A stretch of DNA of 64,000 nucleotides from Pseudomonas sp. efr-133-TYG-5 (GTDB lineage: Bacteria > Pseudomonadota > Gammaproteobacteria > Pseudomonadales > Pseudomonadaceae): NCBI RefSeq assembly GCF_030209175.1, contig NZ_JARVSM010000003.1, positions 62,001 to 126,000 on the forward strand, given 5' to 3'. The notes under the pieces are model-generated. The model saw only the letters and a program-made list of their open reading frames with translations, was not told the DNA's origin and searched no databases. Below are positions 17,556 through 27,852 of the stretch, in pieces (position 1 is the first letter of the stretch; every line of letters starts with the position of its first letter). The translations under genes and the position numbers were made by a program.

Positions 17556-19238
17556 TCAGATGCGGAACTGCCCCACCAGTTTGCCCAGCCGCTGGCCGAG
17601 GTCGGCCAGGCTGCGCGAGGTCTGTGCGCCCAACTGAGTTTCGTCGGCGACGTTATCCACCGCCACCGCAATCTGGTGCACGCTGCGGTTGATCTCTTCG
17701 GCCACGGCCGTCTGCTCCTCGGCAGCGCTGGCAATCTGTGCGTTCATCGAGTTGATGGTGGCGATCAGTTGCGCCATGGTGTCCAACGACGCACCGGCCT
17801 GGTTGGCCTGGGCCGAAGTGCCGTCACCGGCCTCGCTGGAACGGCGCATGGCCTCCACCGCCGACTGCGTGCCGGCCTGCAGGCGGTCGATCATGCCCTG
17901 GATTTCCTGCGTGCTGATCTGCGTACGACTGGCCAGCGCCCGCACCTCATCGGCGACCACGGCAAAACCGCGCCCGGCCTCCCCCGCCCGCGCCGCTTCA
18001 ATGGCGGCGTTCAGCGCCAGCAGGTTGGTCTGCTCGGCAATCGAGCGGATCACCCCGAGCACACCGACAATCGATGACACGTCCTGCTGCAGGCTATCGA
18101 GCGATACGCCACTGCTGCGAATGTCATCGACCAAGGCATGAATCTGCTGAATGCTGCCGGCCACCACACGCTTGGCGGCCTGGCCTTCTTCGTCGGTCTG
18201 CTGGGCGGCGACCGCGGCGTTCTGGGCGCTCTTGGCCACTTCCTGCGCGGCGGCGGACATCTGGTTGATCGCCGTCGCCACCTGATCGGTCTCGTGGCGC
18301 TGACGCTCCATGGCCTGGTCGGAACGCTGAGCCTGATCCGACACCTGGGTCACCAGCCCGGTCAGTTGCGTGGTCATCTCGGTGATCTGCCGCACCAGGC
18401 CGTGGATCTTGTCGACGAAGCGGTTGAACGAGCCGGCCAGTTCACCGAGTTCATCCTGGCTGGTGAGGGTCAGCCGTCGGGTCAGGTCGCCCTCGCCTGC
18501 CGCGATGTCGTCGAGGTTGGCTTTCATCAGGGTCAGCGGCCGCAGGATGGTATTGGCCAGCAGCAGCCCCGCCACGGCAATCAGCAACAGCATCACCACC
18601 GCCACGCCGGCGATGCTCAGCACCACGCCTTCCATGCGTTCCTGGACCTGGGCCTGGACCAGCGCCACCTGCGCCTCGATGCCGTCGAGGTTGACCGACG
18701 TACCGACCGCCATGTCCCACTTGGGCAGGTATTCGGTGTAGCCGAGCTTCGGCACCAGCACTTGCGCATTGCCCGGCAGCGGCGAGCTGTATTGCAGGTA
18801 GTGGGTGCCGTCCTTCGCCACTTTCACCAGGTCGCGGTTGACGTAGACGCCGTTCGGATCGCGGTTGTCCTTGAAGCTCTTGCCCACGCCGTCGGGGTCG
18901 TTGGCCTTGAACAGGCGCACGGTCTCGGAGTCGTAGCCGAAGAAATAGCCGTCCTTGCCGTACTTGATGCCTGAGAGCAGCTTGATCGCCTGCGCCCGCG
19001 CGGCGGCATCGCCCGGCGCAGCGGCGTCGTAGAGTGGCTTGATCGTGGTCATCGCCACGGCAACGTAACTGGCCAGGGTCGCCTTGGCGTCGCCCAGCAG
19101 ACGTTCGCGGGTCTGCTCGACTTCCTTGTGCGCCTGCTCCTGCAGGATCAACAGTGTGGTCAGGCTGATGACCAGCGCAAAGAGCAATACCGGGAGAACG
19201 GCAAGGGACAGGACTTTAGCCTTGAGACTCAAGCGCAT
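17556..19238 (-). CDS. Methyl-accepting chemotaxis protein with single Cache sensor
   Basis: 560 residues. There is a transmembrane helix at about 10-32, then a periplasmic single Cache (sCache_2-like) domain with [10 protein letters not shown] and [16 protein letters not shown], and a second transmembrane helix near 205-230. A HAMP domain follows ([20 protein letters not shown]). The cytoplasmic hairpin has the conserved tip [20 protein letters not shown]. Family knowledge: controls CheA kinase at the chemoreceptor array; sCache_2 receptors often sense small carboxylates. No C-terminal CheR pentapeptide is present (it ends LVGQFRI). Ligand unknown. Confidence 0.93.
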   Translation of the reverse strand: MRLSLKAKVLSLAVLPVLLFALVISLTTLLILQEQAHKEVEQTRERLLGDAKATLASYVAVAMTTIKPLYDAAAPGDAAARAQAIKLLSGIKYGKDGYFFGYDSETVRLFKANDPDGVGKSFKDNRDPNGVYVNRDLVKVAKDGTHYLQYSSPLPGNAQVLVPKLGYTEYLPKWDMAVGTSVNLDGIEAQVALVQAQVQERMEGVVLSIAGVAVVMLLLIAVAGLLLANTILRPLTLMKANLDDIAAGEGDLTRRLTLTSQDELGELAGSFNRFVDKIHGLVRQITEMTTQLTGLVTQVSDQAQRSDQAMERQRHETDQVATAINQMSAAAQEVAKSAQNAAVAAQQTDEEGQAAKRVVAGSIQQIHALVDDIRSSGVSLDSLQQDVSSIVGVLGVIRSIAEQTNLLALNAAIEAARAGEAGRGFAVVADEVRALASRTQISTQEIQGMIDRLQAGTQSAVEAMRRSSEAGDGTSAQANQAGASLDTMAQLIATINSMNAQIASAAEEQTAVAEEINRSVHQIAVAVDNVADETQLGAQTSRSLADLGQRLGKLVGQFRI

Positions 19239-19328
19239 GGGGGCTCACTCTTTTGGTTTTATTGGCGTGGTTAAAGGCTTTAACGGCACGCAAAAGCAAA
19301 AGTTGAGTCTGGGCGATGGCCTGCTGTC

Positions 19329-19423
19329 CCGGTGGCAGCGAGCCTGCTCGCGAAGGCATCGTGTCAGTCAGCGTGTGCCTGGCTGGCATAGCACTTTGGC
19401 GAGCGGGCTCGCTCCCACCGGGG
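19329..19423. repeat. REPIN, GCTCGCGA subtype, decayed
   Basis: The left arm is CCGGTGGCAGCGAGCCTGCT and the right arm runs GAGCGGGCTCGCTCCCACCG. It has several mismatches and sits between two minus-strand genes. Confidence 0.75.
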
Positions 19424-19433
19424 ACTTTCGGGG

Positions 19434-20750
19434 TCAGAGCACCATTGCGGCCACCCAGCCGAACGCCAGCAGCGGCAGGTTGTAGTGCAGGAACGTCGGC
19501 ACCACGGTGTCCCAGATGTGGTGATGCTGACCGTCGATGTTGAGGCCGGAGGTCGGCCCGAGGGTCGAGTCCGAGGCCGGCGAACCGGCGTCGCCCAACG
19601 CACCGGCCGTACCGACGATGCACACGATGGCAATCGGGCTGAAGCCCAGCTGCACGCACAGCGGGACAAAAATCGCCGCGAGAATCGGCACCGTGGAAAA
19701 CGACGAACCAATCCCCATGGTCACCAACAGCCCGACCAGCAGCATCAGCAAGGCACCGATGCCCTTGCTGTGATTGATCCACGCAGCGGACGACTCGACC
19801 AGGGTCTGCACCTCCCCGGTGGCCTTCATCACTTCGGCGAATCCGGACGCGGCGATCATGATGAAGCCGATCATCGCCATCATTTTCATGCCTTCGGTGA
19901 ACAGGTCATCGGTTTCGCGCCACTTGACGATGCCGGACGCGGAAAAGATCAGGAAACCGGCCAGCGCACCGATAATCATCGAATCCAGCAGCAGCTGAAT
20001 GATGAACGCCGCCGCGATGGCGACACCGGCGATCAGCAGGCTACGCGGGTTGTATTGCACCGCCACTTGCTCGACCTGCTCGATTTTCGCCAGGTCATAG
20101 ACGCGCTTCCTGCGATAGCTGATGAAGGCGATACCCAGGCCCACCAGCATGCCCAGCGCCGGGATGCCCATGGCGTGGGTGACATTGATTCCGCTGATGT
20201 CGACGCCACTGCGGGCGACGTTGGCCAGCAGGATCTCATTGAGAAAGATGTTGCCGAAGCCTACCGGCAGAAACATGTACGGGGTAATCAGGCCGAAGGT
20301 CATGACGCAGGCGATCAGGCGGCGGTCGAGCTGCAGCTTGGTCAGGACGTAGAGCAGCGGCGGTACCAGCAGCGGAATGAACGCAATGTGGATCGGTAGG
20401 ATGTTCTGCGAAGCAATCGCCACCACCCACAGCAGGCCGATCAGTAGCCATTTGACGCTGCCGCCACCGCTGGCGTGCTGGCGGTCGACCATCGCCAGTG
20501 CCTTGTCGGCCAACGCATGGGCCAGGCCGGACTTGGCAATCGCCACGGCGAAAGCGCCGAGCAACGCGTAGGACAACGCCACGGTCGCCCCGCCGCCCAG
20601 GCCGCTGTTGAACGCCTTGAGCGTGGCGTCGATACCCAGGCCGCCGGTCAGGCCACCGACCAGCGCACCGACGATCAACGCGATCACCACATGCACCCGG
20701 GACAGGCTGAGGATCAGCATGATGCCGACCGCAGCAATCACTGCATTCAT
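19434..20750 (-). CDS. Na+/H+ antiporter-family permease (COG2056-like)
   Basis: 438 residues with about 11-12 hydrophobic segments and no soluble domain. It begins [19 protein letters not shown]. Conserved stretches are [50 protein letters not shown] and [19 protein letters not shown]. This fits the Na_H_antiport_2/NhaC-like group (IT superfamily; B. subtilis YuiF type), where some members transport amino acids rather than sodium. The inner membrane is its likely site. It lies between two chemoreceptor genes but no functional tie is visible. Substrate uncertain. Confidence 0.82.
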   Translation of the reverse strand: MNAVIAAVGIMLILSLSRVHVVIALIVGALVGGLTGGLGIDATLKAFNSGLGGGATVALSYALLGAFAVAIAKSGLAHALADKALAMVDRQHASGGGSVKWLLIGLLWVVAIASQNILPIHIAFIPLLVPPLLYVLTKLQLDRRLIACVMTFGLITPYMFLPVGFGNIFLNEILLANVARSGVDISGINVTHAMGIPALGMLVGLGIAFISYRRKRVYDLAKIEQVEQVAVQYNPRSLLIAGVAIAAAFIIQLLLDSMIIGALAGFLIFSASGIVKWRETDDLFTEGMKMMAMIGFIMIAASGFAEVMKATGEVQTLVESSAAWINHSKGIGALLMLLVGLLVTMGIGSSFSTVPILAAIFVPLCVQLGFSPIAIVCIVGTAGALGDAGSPASDSTLGPTSGLNIDGQHHHIWDTVVPTFLHYNLPLLAFGWVAAMVL

Positions 20751-20876
20751 TTCACTACCTCAAGAAACACTGCGATGCAAAACACACCGCCAGACAGGAT
20801 GAGTCCGCCCACGGAGCACCGGCGGATTTGCAAAGAGGGTCTTATTAGAAGGGCGCGCACTGTGAATGAAGCAGCG

Positions 20877-20945
20877 CCAAGCTGCAAGTCACAAGCTGCA
20901 GGCTTTGGCGTTTTTTCACATGCAGCTTGCGGCTCGAAGCTCAAG
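20877..20945. repeat. AAGCTGCA intergenic repeat
   Basis: It holds two direct copies of CAAGCTGCA, then after a T-rich loop the partly complementary GCAGCTTGCGGCTCGAAGCT, forming an imperfect long hairpin. This is a different family from the GTGGGAGC REPs. It lies in the 257-bp gap between the antiporter (-) and chemoreceptor (+) genes, which holds nothing else recognisable. Confidence 0.6.
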
Positions 20946-21007
20946 AAAGCTGTTCCTGGGCCGTTACAGTGCAAAGTCTCAGATATTTATCGAATAAGGA
21001 CGTTTCC

Positions 21008-23155
21008 ATGTCGCTCAGACAACTTTCCATCCAATGGAAAATCACCCTGCTCGCCGGGCTGTGCCTGGCCGGTATCGTGACCTTGTTGGTGGGTCTTTCG
21101 CTGTACCGCATGGAGCACAGCACCGCGCTGGTGAAGGCCGCCAGCATGGAGATGCTCACCGAATCGGCCCAGGCGCGCATCGAATCCCAGGGCGAGGTCC
21201 AGGCCGCCGGCATTCGCCAGCAGTTCATGGACGCCTACCAGTACGGCCACGGCTTCTCGCGGCAGGTGCTGTTCCTGCGGGAACAGGCCGAGAAGCGTTT
21301 CCTCGACGCCTTCGACCTGCGCGAAGACATGACCCGTCAGGTCAAGTCGGCGCTGCAGGCCAACCCGGAACTGCTCGGCCTGTCGCTGGTGTTTGAAGCC
21401 AATGGCCTCGACGGCAAGGACGAACTGTTCGCCGGGCAAGCGGAACTGGGCAGCAACGACAAGGGCCGCTTCGCCCTCTACTGGTCGCAGCCGACGCCGG
21501 GCAAGGTCACGTCGATGGCGTTGCCGGAAAGCGACATGAGCGACACCAGTACCGGCCCCAGCGGCCAGGCTGCCAACGCCTGGTTCACCTGCCCGCGCAC
21601 CACGCTCAAGCCGTGCGTGATCGAGCCGTACTTCTATGTGATCGACGGCCAGAAAGTGCTGATGACCAGCATCGTCTTCCCGCTGCAGGTCAACGGCAAA
21701 GTGATCGCCTCGCTGTCGGTGGACATCAACCTCAACAGCCTGCAGGCGGTGAGTCAGGGCGCCAGCCAGAAACTCTATGACGGCCAGACCGCCGTGAGCA
21801 TCATCAGCCCGGCCGGCCTCCTCGCCGGCCACAGCCCGGACGCCGGCAAACTCAGCCAGCGCCTGGATGCCGTGGATCCCGCCAGCGGCGCCGAACTGCT
21901 GCGCCTGCTGGCGGCCAGCAGCAGCGTCAGCAGCCTGCACAGCAACGGCCAGTTGAAAGTCCTGTCGCCGTTCCAGCCGATCCCCGGCGGCCCGGCGTGG
22001 GGCGTGTTGCTCGATGTGCCGGAGAAGGTCCTGGTCAGCCGCGCCGAAGCGCTCAAGCAGCAACTGGATGCAAGCAACCGTTCCGGCACGCTGATCGAAC
22101 TGAGCCTTGGCGTGCTGGCCGCGCTGGTCGGTTTGCTCCTGGTGTGGCTGATGGCGCGCAGCGTGACCCGACCGATCCTCGGCGTGGCGCACATGCTCGA
22201 AGACATCGCCAGCGGCGAAGGCGACCTGACCCGGCGTCTGGCCTATGACAAGCAGGATGAGCTCGGCCAGTTGGCCGGCTGGTTCAACCGCTTCCTCGAC
22301 AAGTTGCAGCCGATCATTGCCGAGGTGAAACGCTCGGTGCAGGACGCGCGCAACACCGCCGACCAGTCCTCGGCCATCGCCACCCAGACCAGCGCCGGCA
22401 TGGAGCAGCAGTATCGCCAGGTCGATCAGGTCGCCACCGCCTCGCATGAAATGAGCGCCACCGCCCAGGACGTCGCCCGCAGCGCCGCGCAAGCCGCCGA
22501 AGCGGCCAAGGACGCCGACCGCGCGACCCGCCAGGGCCTCACCGTGATCGATCGTACAACCGCCAGCATCGACACCCTCGCCGCCGACATGAGCGCGGCG
22601 ATGGTGCAGGTCGAAGGTCTGGCCGCCAACAGCGAGAAGATCGGCACCGTGCTGGAAACCATTCGCGCCATCGCCGAACAGACCAACCTGCTGGCGCTCA
22701 ACGCCGCCATCGAAGCGGCGCGTGCCGGTGAGGCCGGACGCGGATTTGCGGTGGTCGCCGATGAGGTGCGCAACCTCGCGCGGCGCACTCAGGAATCGGT
22801 GGAAGAAACCCGTCAGGTCATCGAACAATTGCAGAACGGCACCCAGGACGTGGTCGGCTCAATGGGCAACAGCCATCGTCAGGCCCAGGGCAGTGTCGAG
22901 CAGGTCGGCCAGGCGGTGACCGCGCTGCGCCAGATCGGTGATGCGGTGACGGTGATCAGCGACATGAACCTGCAGATCGCCAGCGCTGCCGAGGAACAGA
23001 GCGCGGTGGCCGAGGAAATCAACAACAACGTGGCGACCATTCGCGACGTCACCGAGTCGCTGTCCGGGCAGGCGAATGAGTCGGCGCGGGTGAGCCAGTC
23101 GCTCAACAGCCTGGCCAATCAGCAGCAGAGTCTGATGGATCAGTTTCGGGTTTGA
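21008..23155 (+). CDS. Methyl-accepting chemotaxis protein with double Cache sensor
   Basis: 715 residues from the ATG at 21008, with AAGGA at 20996-21000. Transmembrane helix 1 is at about 12-32. A large periplasmic region of about 340 residues has dCACHE_1 features (a Tyr/Trp-rich pocket, [31 protein letters not shown]). Helix 2 is near 375-395, then HAMP ([20 protein letters not shown]) and the signalling hairpin with tip [20 protein letters not shown]. Family knowledge: dCache receptors bind amino acids, amines, choline or organic acids directly. No C-terminal tether pentapeptide is present (ends SLMDQFRV). Ligand not assigned. Confidence 0.93.
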   Translation: MSLRQLSIQWKITLLAGLCLAGIVTLLVGLSLYRMEHSTALVKAASMEMLTESAQARIESQGEVQAAGIRQQFMDAYQYGHGFSRQVLFLREQAEKRFLDAFDLREDMTRQVKSALQANPELLGLSLVFEANGLDGKDELFAGQAELGSNDKGRFALYWSQPTPGKVTSMALPESDMSDTSTGPSGQAANAWFTCPRTTLKPCVIEPYFYVIDGQKVLMTSIVFPLQVNGKVIASLSVDINLNSLQAVSQGASQKLYDGQTAVSIISPAGLLAGHSPDAGKLSQRLDAVDPASGAELLRLLAASSSVSSLHSNGQLKVLSPFQPIPGGPAWGVLLDVPEKVLVSRAEALKQQLDASNRSGTLIELSLGVLAALVGLLLVWLMARSVTRPILGVAHMLEDIASGEGDLTRRLAYDKQDELGQLAGWFNRFLDKLQPIIAEVKRSVQDARNTADQSSAIATQTSAGMEQQYRQVDQVATASHEMSATAQDVARSAAQAAEAAKDADRATRQGLTVIDRTTASIDTLAADMSAAMVQVEGLAANSEKIGTVLETIRAIAEQTNLLALNAAIEAARAGEAGRGFAVVADEVRNLARRTQESVEETRQVIEQLQNGTQDVVGSMGNSHRQAQGSVEQVGQAVTALRQIGDAVTVISDMNLQIASAAEEQSAVAEEINNNVATIRDVTESLSGQANESARVSQSLNSLANQQQSLMDQFRV

Positions 23156-23165
23156 TTCAACGGTT

Positions 23166-23190
23166 GCGGGGTGCCGGTCGGCCCCCCCGC
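23166..23190. terminator. GC-rich hairpin between convergent genes
   Basis: GCGGGG at 23166-23171 and CCCCGC at 23185-23190 pair, with a partly paired interior. There is no T run on either side. It lies between the chemoreceptor and the kinase ends, so it may only slow polymerase or block 3' decay. Confidence 0.3.
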
Positions 23191-23237
23191 TCACGGTAGA
23201 GACCGGTACACCCTTTTCCGTGAGGGGCTGTTGGGGC

Positions 23238-24551
23238 TCAACGCCGGGGCAACTCGATCACCACCTGCAGCCCGCCCCACTCGCTTTCCCCCAGCACCAG
23301 CAACCCGCCCCACGTCTCGACGATATCCCGCACGATCCCCAGCCCCAGGCCATGCCCGTCAGTCTGCTCGTCGAGCCGCGTGCCGCGGCTGAACACCTGG
23401 GCGCGCTGCTCCTGGGGAATCCCCGGCCCGTCGTCTTCCACGCTGAAGGCAAAGCCATCGGTGCGCTCGATCACACTCAGGCGTACCTCGGCATCCGCCC
23501 ACTTGCAGGCGTTGTCCAGCAAGTTGCCGAGCAGCTCCAGCAAGTCCTCGCGGTCCCACGGCAAGCGCAGCCCCGTCGGCGCAACGTAGCTCAGCGCCAG
23601 GTGCTCGCCGTGAATCATGTTCAGCGTCGCCAGCAGTCCCGGCAGTTCCGCATCGCAATCGAACAGGGCACCCGGCAACGCATCGCCGGACAACCGGGCG
23701 CGATTGAGTTCGCGATTGAGGCGCTGTTGCACCTGCTCCAATTGTTCCTTGAGGATCCGCCGCAGCTCTGGATGACCGTCGAGTTTTTCGCTGGAAGCCA
23801 GACTCAGCAGCACCGCCAACGGCGTTTTCAGCGCATGCCCGAGATTGCCCAGGGCATTGCGCGAACGCTTGAGGCTGTCTTCGGTGTGCGCCAGCAAATG
23901 GTTGATCTGCGCCACCAGCGGCTCCAGCTCTGCCGGCACTTGTTCATCGAGTTGCGAACGCTGACCCTGCTGCAACTGAGCGATTTGCTCGCGCGCCTTT
24001 TCCAGCGGTCGCAAGGCGCGGCGCACGGTCAGGCGTTGCAGCAGGAGGATCAGCAGCAGCCCCGCCAGGCCGAGCCCGACGCCGATCTGGCGCATGCGCT
24101 GGAAACTCTCACGCACCGGCGTGTAGTCCTGGGCCACGCTGATCGAAATCGACTGGCCGAGGCGCCGATAGTCCGAACGCAGCACCAGCAACTGCTGACC
24201 GTCCGGGCCCAGTTGCAGATTGCTGTGCAGGCCCGGATGGTCGAGGCGCGGCAGCTCCTGATCCCACAACGAGCGCGACCGCCAATGGCTGTCGGCAAAA
24301 TCGATGCGGAAGTAATGCCCGGAAAACGGCCGCTGATAGGCCGGCGACAGGTGCCGCTCATCCAGCTGCAAACCTTGCGGGCCGCGCACCAGCGCCACCA
24401 GCAGGTTTTCGCTGTCGTTGCGCAGTCCGGCTTCGAGATAGCGCTGCAGGCCGACTTCGAACAGCCACAGGCTGGTTTGCGCCAGCACCAGGCCGACGAT
24501 CACCATCACGCTGACCAGGCCCAGGCTCAAGCGGCGCTGGATCGACCTCAC
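23238..24551 (-). CDS. Sensor histidine kinase, BqsS/CarS-like
   Basis: 437 residues. Transmembrane helices lie at about 9-30 and 155-175, with a periplasmic sensor of about 120 residues between. A HAMP-like linker follows, then the H box ([15 protein letters not shown], His239), N box (LLDNACKWA) and G boxes (DDGPGIP, GLGLGIV). The start overlaps the regulator gene by four bases (ATGA). Context with two PepSY genes resembles the P. aeruginosa bqsPQRS/carRS locus, which answers to Fe(II) or Ca. However, no RExxE iron motif is seen in this sensor (the nearest is RESFQ), so the signal may differ. Confidence 0.88.
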   Translation of the reverse strand: MRSIQRRLSLGLVSVMVIVGLVLAQTSLWLFEVGLQRYLEAGLRNDSENLLVALVRGPQGLQLDERHLSPAYQRPFSGHYFRIDFADSHWRSRSLWDQELPRLDHPGLHSNLQLGPDGQQLLVLRSDYRRLGQSISISVAQDYTPVRESFQRMRQIGVGLGLAGLLLILLLQRLTVRRALRPLEKAREQIAQLQQGQRSQLDEQVPAELEPLVAQINHLLAHTEDSLKRSRNALGNLGHALKTPLAVLLSLASSEKLDGHPELRRILKEQLEQVQQRLNRELNRARLSGDALPGALFDCDAELPGLLATLNMIHGEHLALSYVAPTGLRLPWDREDLLELLGNLLDNACKWADAEVRLSVIERTDGFAFSVEDDGPGIPQEQRAQVFSRGTRLDEQTDGHGLGLGIVRDIVETWGGLLVLGESEWGGLQVVIELPRR

Positions 24552-25216
24552 GAAGCCTGCCCGCCGAACAGGTAACCCTGGCCGCGACGGGTTTCGATGA
24601 CGCTGCGCCCGAGCTTGCGGCGCAAGTGATTGACGTGCACTTCGAGCACGTTGGAGTCGCGCTCGGTTTCACCGTCGTAGAGGTGTTCGGCGAGGTGGCT
24701 TTTCGACAGGATCTGCTCCGGGTGCAGCATGAAATAGCGCAGCAGACGGAATTCGGCGGCGGTCAGCTGGATGTCGGTACCGTCGCGCACGACGCACTGA
24801 CGGCCCTCGTCCAGGTGCAGGCCGGCGGCCTTGAGCGTCGGCTGGTTGGCCTGGCCCTTGGAGCGGCGCAGCAGCGACTGGATGCGCAGGTGCAGTTCTT
24901 CCGGGTGGAACGGCTTGCTCAGGTAATCGTCGGCGCCGGCCTTCAGGCCTTCGATGCGCTCGGCCCAGGAATCACGCGCGGTCAGGATCAGCACCGGCGT
25001 GGCCAGCCCGCCGGCGCGCCATTGCGCCAGCACCTCGAGCCCCGGCACGCCGGGCAGGCCGAGATCGAGGATAATCAGGTCATAGGGCTCGCTGCTGCCC
25101 TGATACACCGCGTCGCGCCCGTCCGCCAGCCAGTCCACCGCGTAGCCCTGGCGTTGCAGGCCGGCCAGCAGTTCGTCGGCCAGCGGTACGTGGTCTTCCA
25201 CGAGAAGCAAACGCAT
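24548..25216 (-). CDS. OmpR-family response regulator, BqsR/CarR-like
   Basis: 222 residues. The receiver domain (1-115) has the acidic pair ED at 7-8, phospho-acceptor Asp51 in [11 protein letters not shown], and the Lys of LSKPF. The C-terminal winged helix (about 125-220) contains [16 protein letters not shown] and [17 protein letters not shown]. It lies three bases after the second PepSY gene and overlaps the kinase gene by four bases. Family knowledge: phosphorylated by the partner kinase and binds direct repeats such as TTAAG-N6-TTAAG. A similar repeat lies before the first gene of this operon, which suggests autoregulation. Confidence 0.92.
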   Translation of the reverse strand: MRLLLVEDHVPLADELLAGLQRQGYAVDWLADGRDAVYQGSSEPYDLIILDLGLPGVPGLEVLAQWRAGGLATPVLILTARDSWAERIEGLKAGADDYLSKPFHPEELHLRIQSLLRRSKGQANQPTLKAAGLHLDEGRQCVVRDGTDIQLTAAEFRLLRYFMLHPEQILSKSHLAEHLYDGETERDSNVLEVHVNHLRRKLGRSVIETRRGQGYLFGGQAS

Positions 25217-25219
25217 CGA

Positions 25220-25531
25220 TCAATCTTCCTTGTCTTTCACCAGTTCGCCGGTATCGGCCTTCAGATGGAGCTCGCGCGCCACCCCTTCGACAGTCAGCAA
25301 CTCGACTTCATAAACATAGACGTCGTGCTTCTCTTCCAGCTCGACTTCCAGCAGTTTCGCGCCGGGGTAGCGGTCCAGCGCTGTTTGCAGCACGTGCTCG
25401 AGCGGCAGGATCACACCCTGCTGACGCAGGCGCAGGGCCTCGTCCTGGTCCAGGTCGCGGGCCAGCGCCGCCGAACAAAAAATCAGAAGCGCCAGGGCAG
25501 TCCGACTGCTGGCGCGAGCATTGAGCTTCAT
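25220..25531 (-). CDS. PepSY-domain periplasmic protein 2
   Basis: 103 residues from the ATG at 25531, which shares its A with the TAA of the preceding gene. It has a signal peptide (cleavage near ALA-RDLD, residue 24) followed by one PepSY domain (LEHVLQTALDRYPGAKLLEVELEE, then YVYEVELLTVEGVARELHLKADTGEL). Family knowledge: small PepSY proteins act in the periplasm, often as inhibitors or modulators of sensor kinases or proteases. Its place just before a regulator and kinase pair suggests it tunes that system or is one of its targets. It is a paralogue of the next gene upstream. Confidence 0.88.
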   Translation of the reverse strand: MKLNARASSRTALALLIFCSAALARDLDQDEALRLRQQGVILPLEHVLQTALDRYPGAKLLEVELEEKHDVYVYEVELLTVEGVARELHLKADTGELVKDKED

Positions 25532-25851
25532 TACGTATCCTGATGATCCTTGAGCACTTGCCCGCTGACCGCGTCCAATTCCAGGTCCCACTCCAGCCCT
25601 TGCGGATCGCGCAGATCGACCTGGTAGAGGTACTTGCCGTACTTCTCTTCCAGCTCGGTGTCGGAGATCGTGGAACCCGGATGCCGGGCCAGCGCCGTGG
25701 CATTGAGCTGCTCGAAAGGCTGAATAGTACCAGCGTCGCGCAGTCGCTGGGCTTCATCGGGATGCACATCACGGGCATGGGCCAGGCCGGCGCCGAGGCC
25801 GAGGCCGAGGCCGATCAGCGAGGCAAGGGACAGGGCAGTCAGGGTTTTCAT
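25531..25851 (-). CDS. PepSY-domain periplasmic protein 1
   Basis: 106 residues, signal peptide to about residue 27 (AHA-RDVHPDEA), then a PepSY domain with RHPGSTISDTELEEKYGKYL and LDAVSGQVLKDHQDT. It is the first gene of the four-gene minus-strand operon PepSY, PepSY, regulator, kinase. The mature N-terminus (RDVHPDEAQRLRDAGTIQPF) closely matches that of its neighbour (RDLDQDEALRLRQQGVILPL), so the two arose by duplication. CGGAGACACC precedes the ATG. Confidence 0.88.
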   Translation of the reverse strand: MKTLTALSLASLIGLGLGLGAGLAHARDVHPDEAQRLRDAGTIQPFEQLNATALARHPGSTISDTELEEKYGKYLYQVDLRDPQGLEWDLELDAVSGQVLKDHQDT

Positions 25852-25887
25852 GGTGTCTCCGTATTTTTATGTGCTACGGGGCGCCAC

Positions 25888-25917
25888 CTTAACGGGATGA
25901 ACTTAACTGAAACTGAA
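25888..25917 (-). promoter_or_regulatory. TTAAG-type direct repeats, putative BqsR/PmrA-like box
   Basis: Read on the minus strand, TTCAG-N6-TTAAG (25917-25902) is followed nine bases on by another TTAAG (25892-25888). The BqsR box known from P. aeruginosa is TTAAG-N6-TTAAG; here one half carries one mismatch. It lies about 40-65 bp before the PepSY ATG, suited to activation by the regulator encoded in the same operon. Confidence 0.55.
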
Positions 25918-26052
25918 TTGCCATCATTGCTCCAGCTCAACGCCTGTCACCGCCGGGCGGCGATCTGTGCACCGTGAGCGCACCCCCGCTGCGCACACGC
26001 ATGCAGCCCTGAATGCTGCGCCTGCGCCTGGCGCGCAAACCTCGGCAACGCC

Positions 26053-26081
26053 TGCAGTGTTGCGCAACATGTGCTTATAAT
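26053..26081 (+). promoter_or_regulatory. Possible sigma-70 promoter for the patatin gene
   Basis: TATAAT at 26076-26081 is a perfect -10 in otherwise GC-rich sequence, 29 bp before the ATG. The matching -35 (TGCAGT at 26053-26058, 17 bp spacer) is poor. Confidence 0.4.
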
Positions 26082-26109
26082 TGTTCGCTTGCTATCGATC
26101 GAGACCGGT

Positions 26110-27189
26110 ATGACCGCCATCCACATCAAGTTTCCCGCCCTTACCCTCAAGGCCGGCCCACGGGCCATGGCGCGCATCCGGGCCCAGGGCCTGCACGCCG
26201 CCGACGTCGGCACCCTGCCCGGCGCCGCTGGCGGGCCGAAGGCGCTGGGGATTCAGGGGCTGGACCTGGCGTTGTTCGGCGAATGGTTGCCAAGCGCGCC
26301 ACGCGAGCGCTCGCTGATCGGTGCCTCGGTAGGTTCCTGGCGCTTCGCCAGCGCCTGTTTGCCGGATGCCGCCGAAGGCATTCGTCGCCTCGGTCATCTG
26401 TATACCGAGCAGAATTTCAACAAAGGCGTGACCATCAGCGACGTCAGTCGCAGCTCGCAGCGCATGCTCGATGACCTGCTCGACGGGCGCGATGCGGTAC
26501 TGCTCGACAACGCCCATTACCGCTTGAACATCATGGTGGTCAAAAGCCACGGCGGGCTGGCGGATGACCATCGCGGACGGCTCGGGCTGGCGCTGGGCTC
26601 GGTCATCGCCGACAACCTGCGCGGTCGTGCACGGCTGGCGCGGCACTTCGAACGGCTGATCATCCACGATCCGCGCCTGGCGCCGCCGGTCAACGCTCTG
26701 CATGACTTTCCCTCGCGTTTCATCGCGCTCAATGCCGGCAATCTGCGTCAGGCGCTGCTGGCGTCCGGTTCGATTCCGATGGTCATGGAAGGCGTGCGCG
26801 ACCTGCCGGGCGCCGGCGCCGGCACGTTCCGCGACGGCGGCCTGCTCGACTATCACCTCGACCTGCCCTACAGCGGCGACGGCATCGTGCTCTATCCGCA
26901 CTTCACCGACCGGGTGATTCCCGGCTGGTTCGACAAGACCTTGCCTTGGCGCAAAGCCTCGGTGGAGCGTTTGCAGGACGTGCTGTTGCTGGCACCGTCG
27001 AAGGAATACCTGGCGCGCCTGCCCTACGGCAAGCTGCCCGACCGTAACGACTTCAAGCGCTTCATGGGTGATGCACCGAGCCGGCAGAAATACTGGCGGG
27101 CGGCGATGGACGAGAGCCGCCGGCTGGGCGACGAGTTTCTCGAACTGAGCGCCAGCGGTCGCCTCGCCGAGCGCTTGCTGACCCTTTAG
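26110..27189 (+). CDS. Patatin-like phospholipase family protein
   Basis: 359 residues, no signal peptide. The patatin Ser-Asp dyad can be read: oxyanion loop [11 protein letters not shown] (34-44), nucleophile elbow GASVGSWR with Ser73, and Asp near 242 in FRDGGLLDY. Family knowledge: esterase or phospholipase A activity on membrane lipids or acyl esters, cytoplasmic here. The ATG at 26110 is preceded only by GAGACC; an in-frame ATG 13 codons upstream is possible but falls near the -10. It stands alone between the divergent PepSY operon and queD. Substrate unknown. Confidence 0.8.
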   Translation: MTAIHIKFPALTLKAGPRAMARIRAQGLHAADVGTLPGAAGGPKALGIQGLDLALFGEWLPSAPRERSLIGASVGSWRFASACLPDAAEGIRRLGHLYTEQNFNKGVTISDVSRSSQRMLDDLLDGRDAVLLDNAHYRLNIMVVKSHGGLADDHRGRLGLALGSVIADNLRGRARLARHFERLIIHDPRLAPPVNALHDFPSRFIALNAGNLRQALLASGSIPMVMEGVRDLPGAGAGTFRDGGLLDYHLDLPYSGDGIVLYPHFTDRVIPGWFDKTLPWRKASVERLQDVLLLAPSKEYLARLPYGKLPDRNDFKRFMGDAPSRQKYWRAAMDESRRLGDEFLELSASGRLAERLLTL

Positions 27190-27284
27190 TCAGTGTTTTC
27201 CCGCACCGCCGGAAACAAGCTGGTAAACTCGCCGCCTGCCCGAATCGCTGCGGCGAACGCCACCTGAACAGAGCCGAAAAAACT

Positions 27285-27641
27285 GTGGAAATCTTCAAGG
27301 AATTTACTTTCGAATCCGCCCACCGCCTGCCGCACGTACCGGACGGCCACAAGTGCGGACGCCTGCATGGCCACTCGTTCAAAGTGGCGATTCACCTGAG
27401 CGGCGACCTCGATCCGCACACTGGCTGGATTCGTGATTTCTCCGAGATCAAGGCGATCTTCAAGCCGCTGTACGAGCGCCTGGACCACAACTACCTGAAC
27501 GACATCCCGGGTCTGGAAAACCCGACCAGCGAAGTCCTGGCCAAATTCATCTGGCAGGAATTGAAGCCACTGCTGCCGGAACTCAGCGCCATCCGCATTC
27601 ACGAAACCTGCACCAGCGGTTGCATCTATCGCGGTGAGTGA
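27285..27641 (+). CDS. queD: 6-carboxytetrahydropterin synthase QueD
   Basis: 118 residues from a GTG. It carries zinc-binding His13, His28 and His30 ([14 protein letters not shown]), the catalytic Cys24 (HKCGRLHGH), and the Asp67-His68 pair in ERLDHNYLN. The C-terminal end is [11 protein letters not shown]. Length and motifs are standard for QueD, which converts dihydroneopterin triphosphate to 6-carboxytetrahydropterin in queuosine and 7-deazaguanine synthesis. No other queuosine gene is present nearby. The gene is followed by a REPIN and a strong terminator. Confidence 0.95.
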   Translation: MEIFKEFTFESAHRLPHVPDGHKCGRLHGHSFKVAIHLSGDLDPHTGWIRDFSEIKAIFKPLYERLDHNYLNDIPGLENPTSEVLAKFIWQELKPLLPELSAIRIHETCTSGCIYRGE

Positions 27642-27666
27642 CCTTTTCGAGAGATCACCGAAAAAT

Positions 27667-27759
27667 CCGTGGCAGCGGGCCGGCTCGCGAATGCGCTCTG
27701 CCAGTCACACAAATGTTGACTGAGACAATGTCTTCGCGAGCAGGCTCGCTCCCACAGGG
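27667..27759. repeat. REPIN, GCTCGCGA subtype
   Basis: The left arm begins CCGTGGCAGCGGGCCGGCTC and the right arm is GCGAGCAGGCTCGCTCCCAC. It lies just after queD and before the terminator. Confidence 0.8.
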
Positions 27760-27784
27760 ATTGGCGCCGTGTCAGTAAATGAAT

Positions 27785-27809
27785 AAACAGCCCTCGCGGC
27801 TGTTTTTTT
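27785..27809 (+). terminator. Rho-independent terminator after queD
   Basis: Arms AAACAGCC (27785-27792) and GGCTGTTT (27798-27805) enclose a five-base loop, and the T tract runs through 27809. It insulates queD from the hydrolase gene that starts 44 bp on. Confidence 0.92.
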
Positions 27810-27852
27810 AGGCCTATGCTTTTTGGCTCAAACCCGCCAAGAGGACAGGCCG

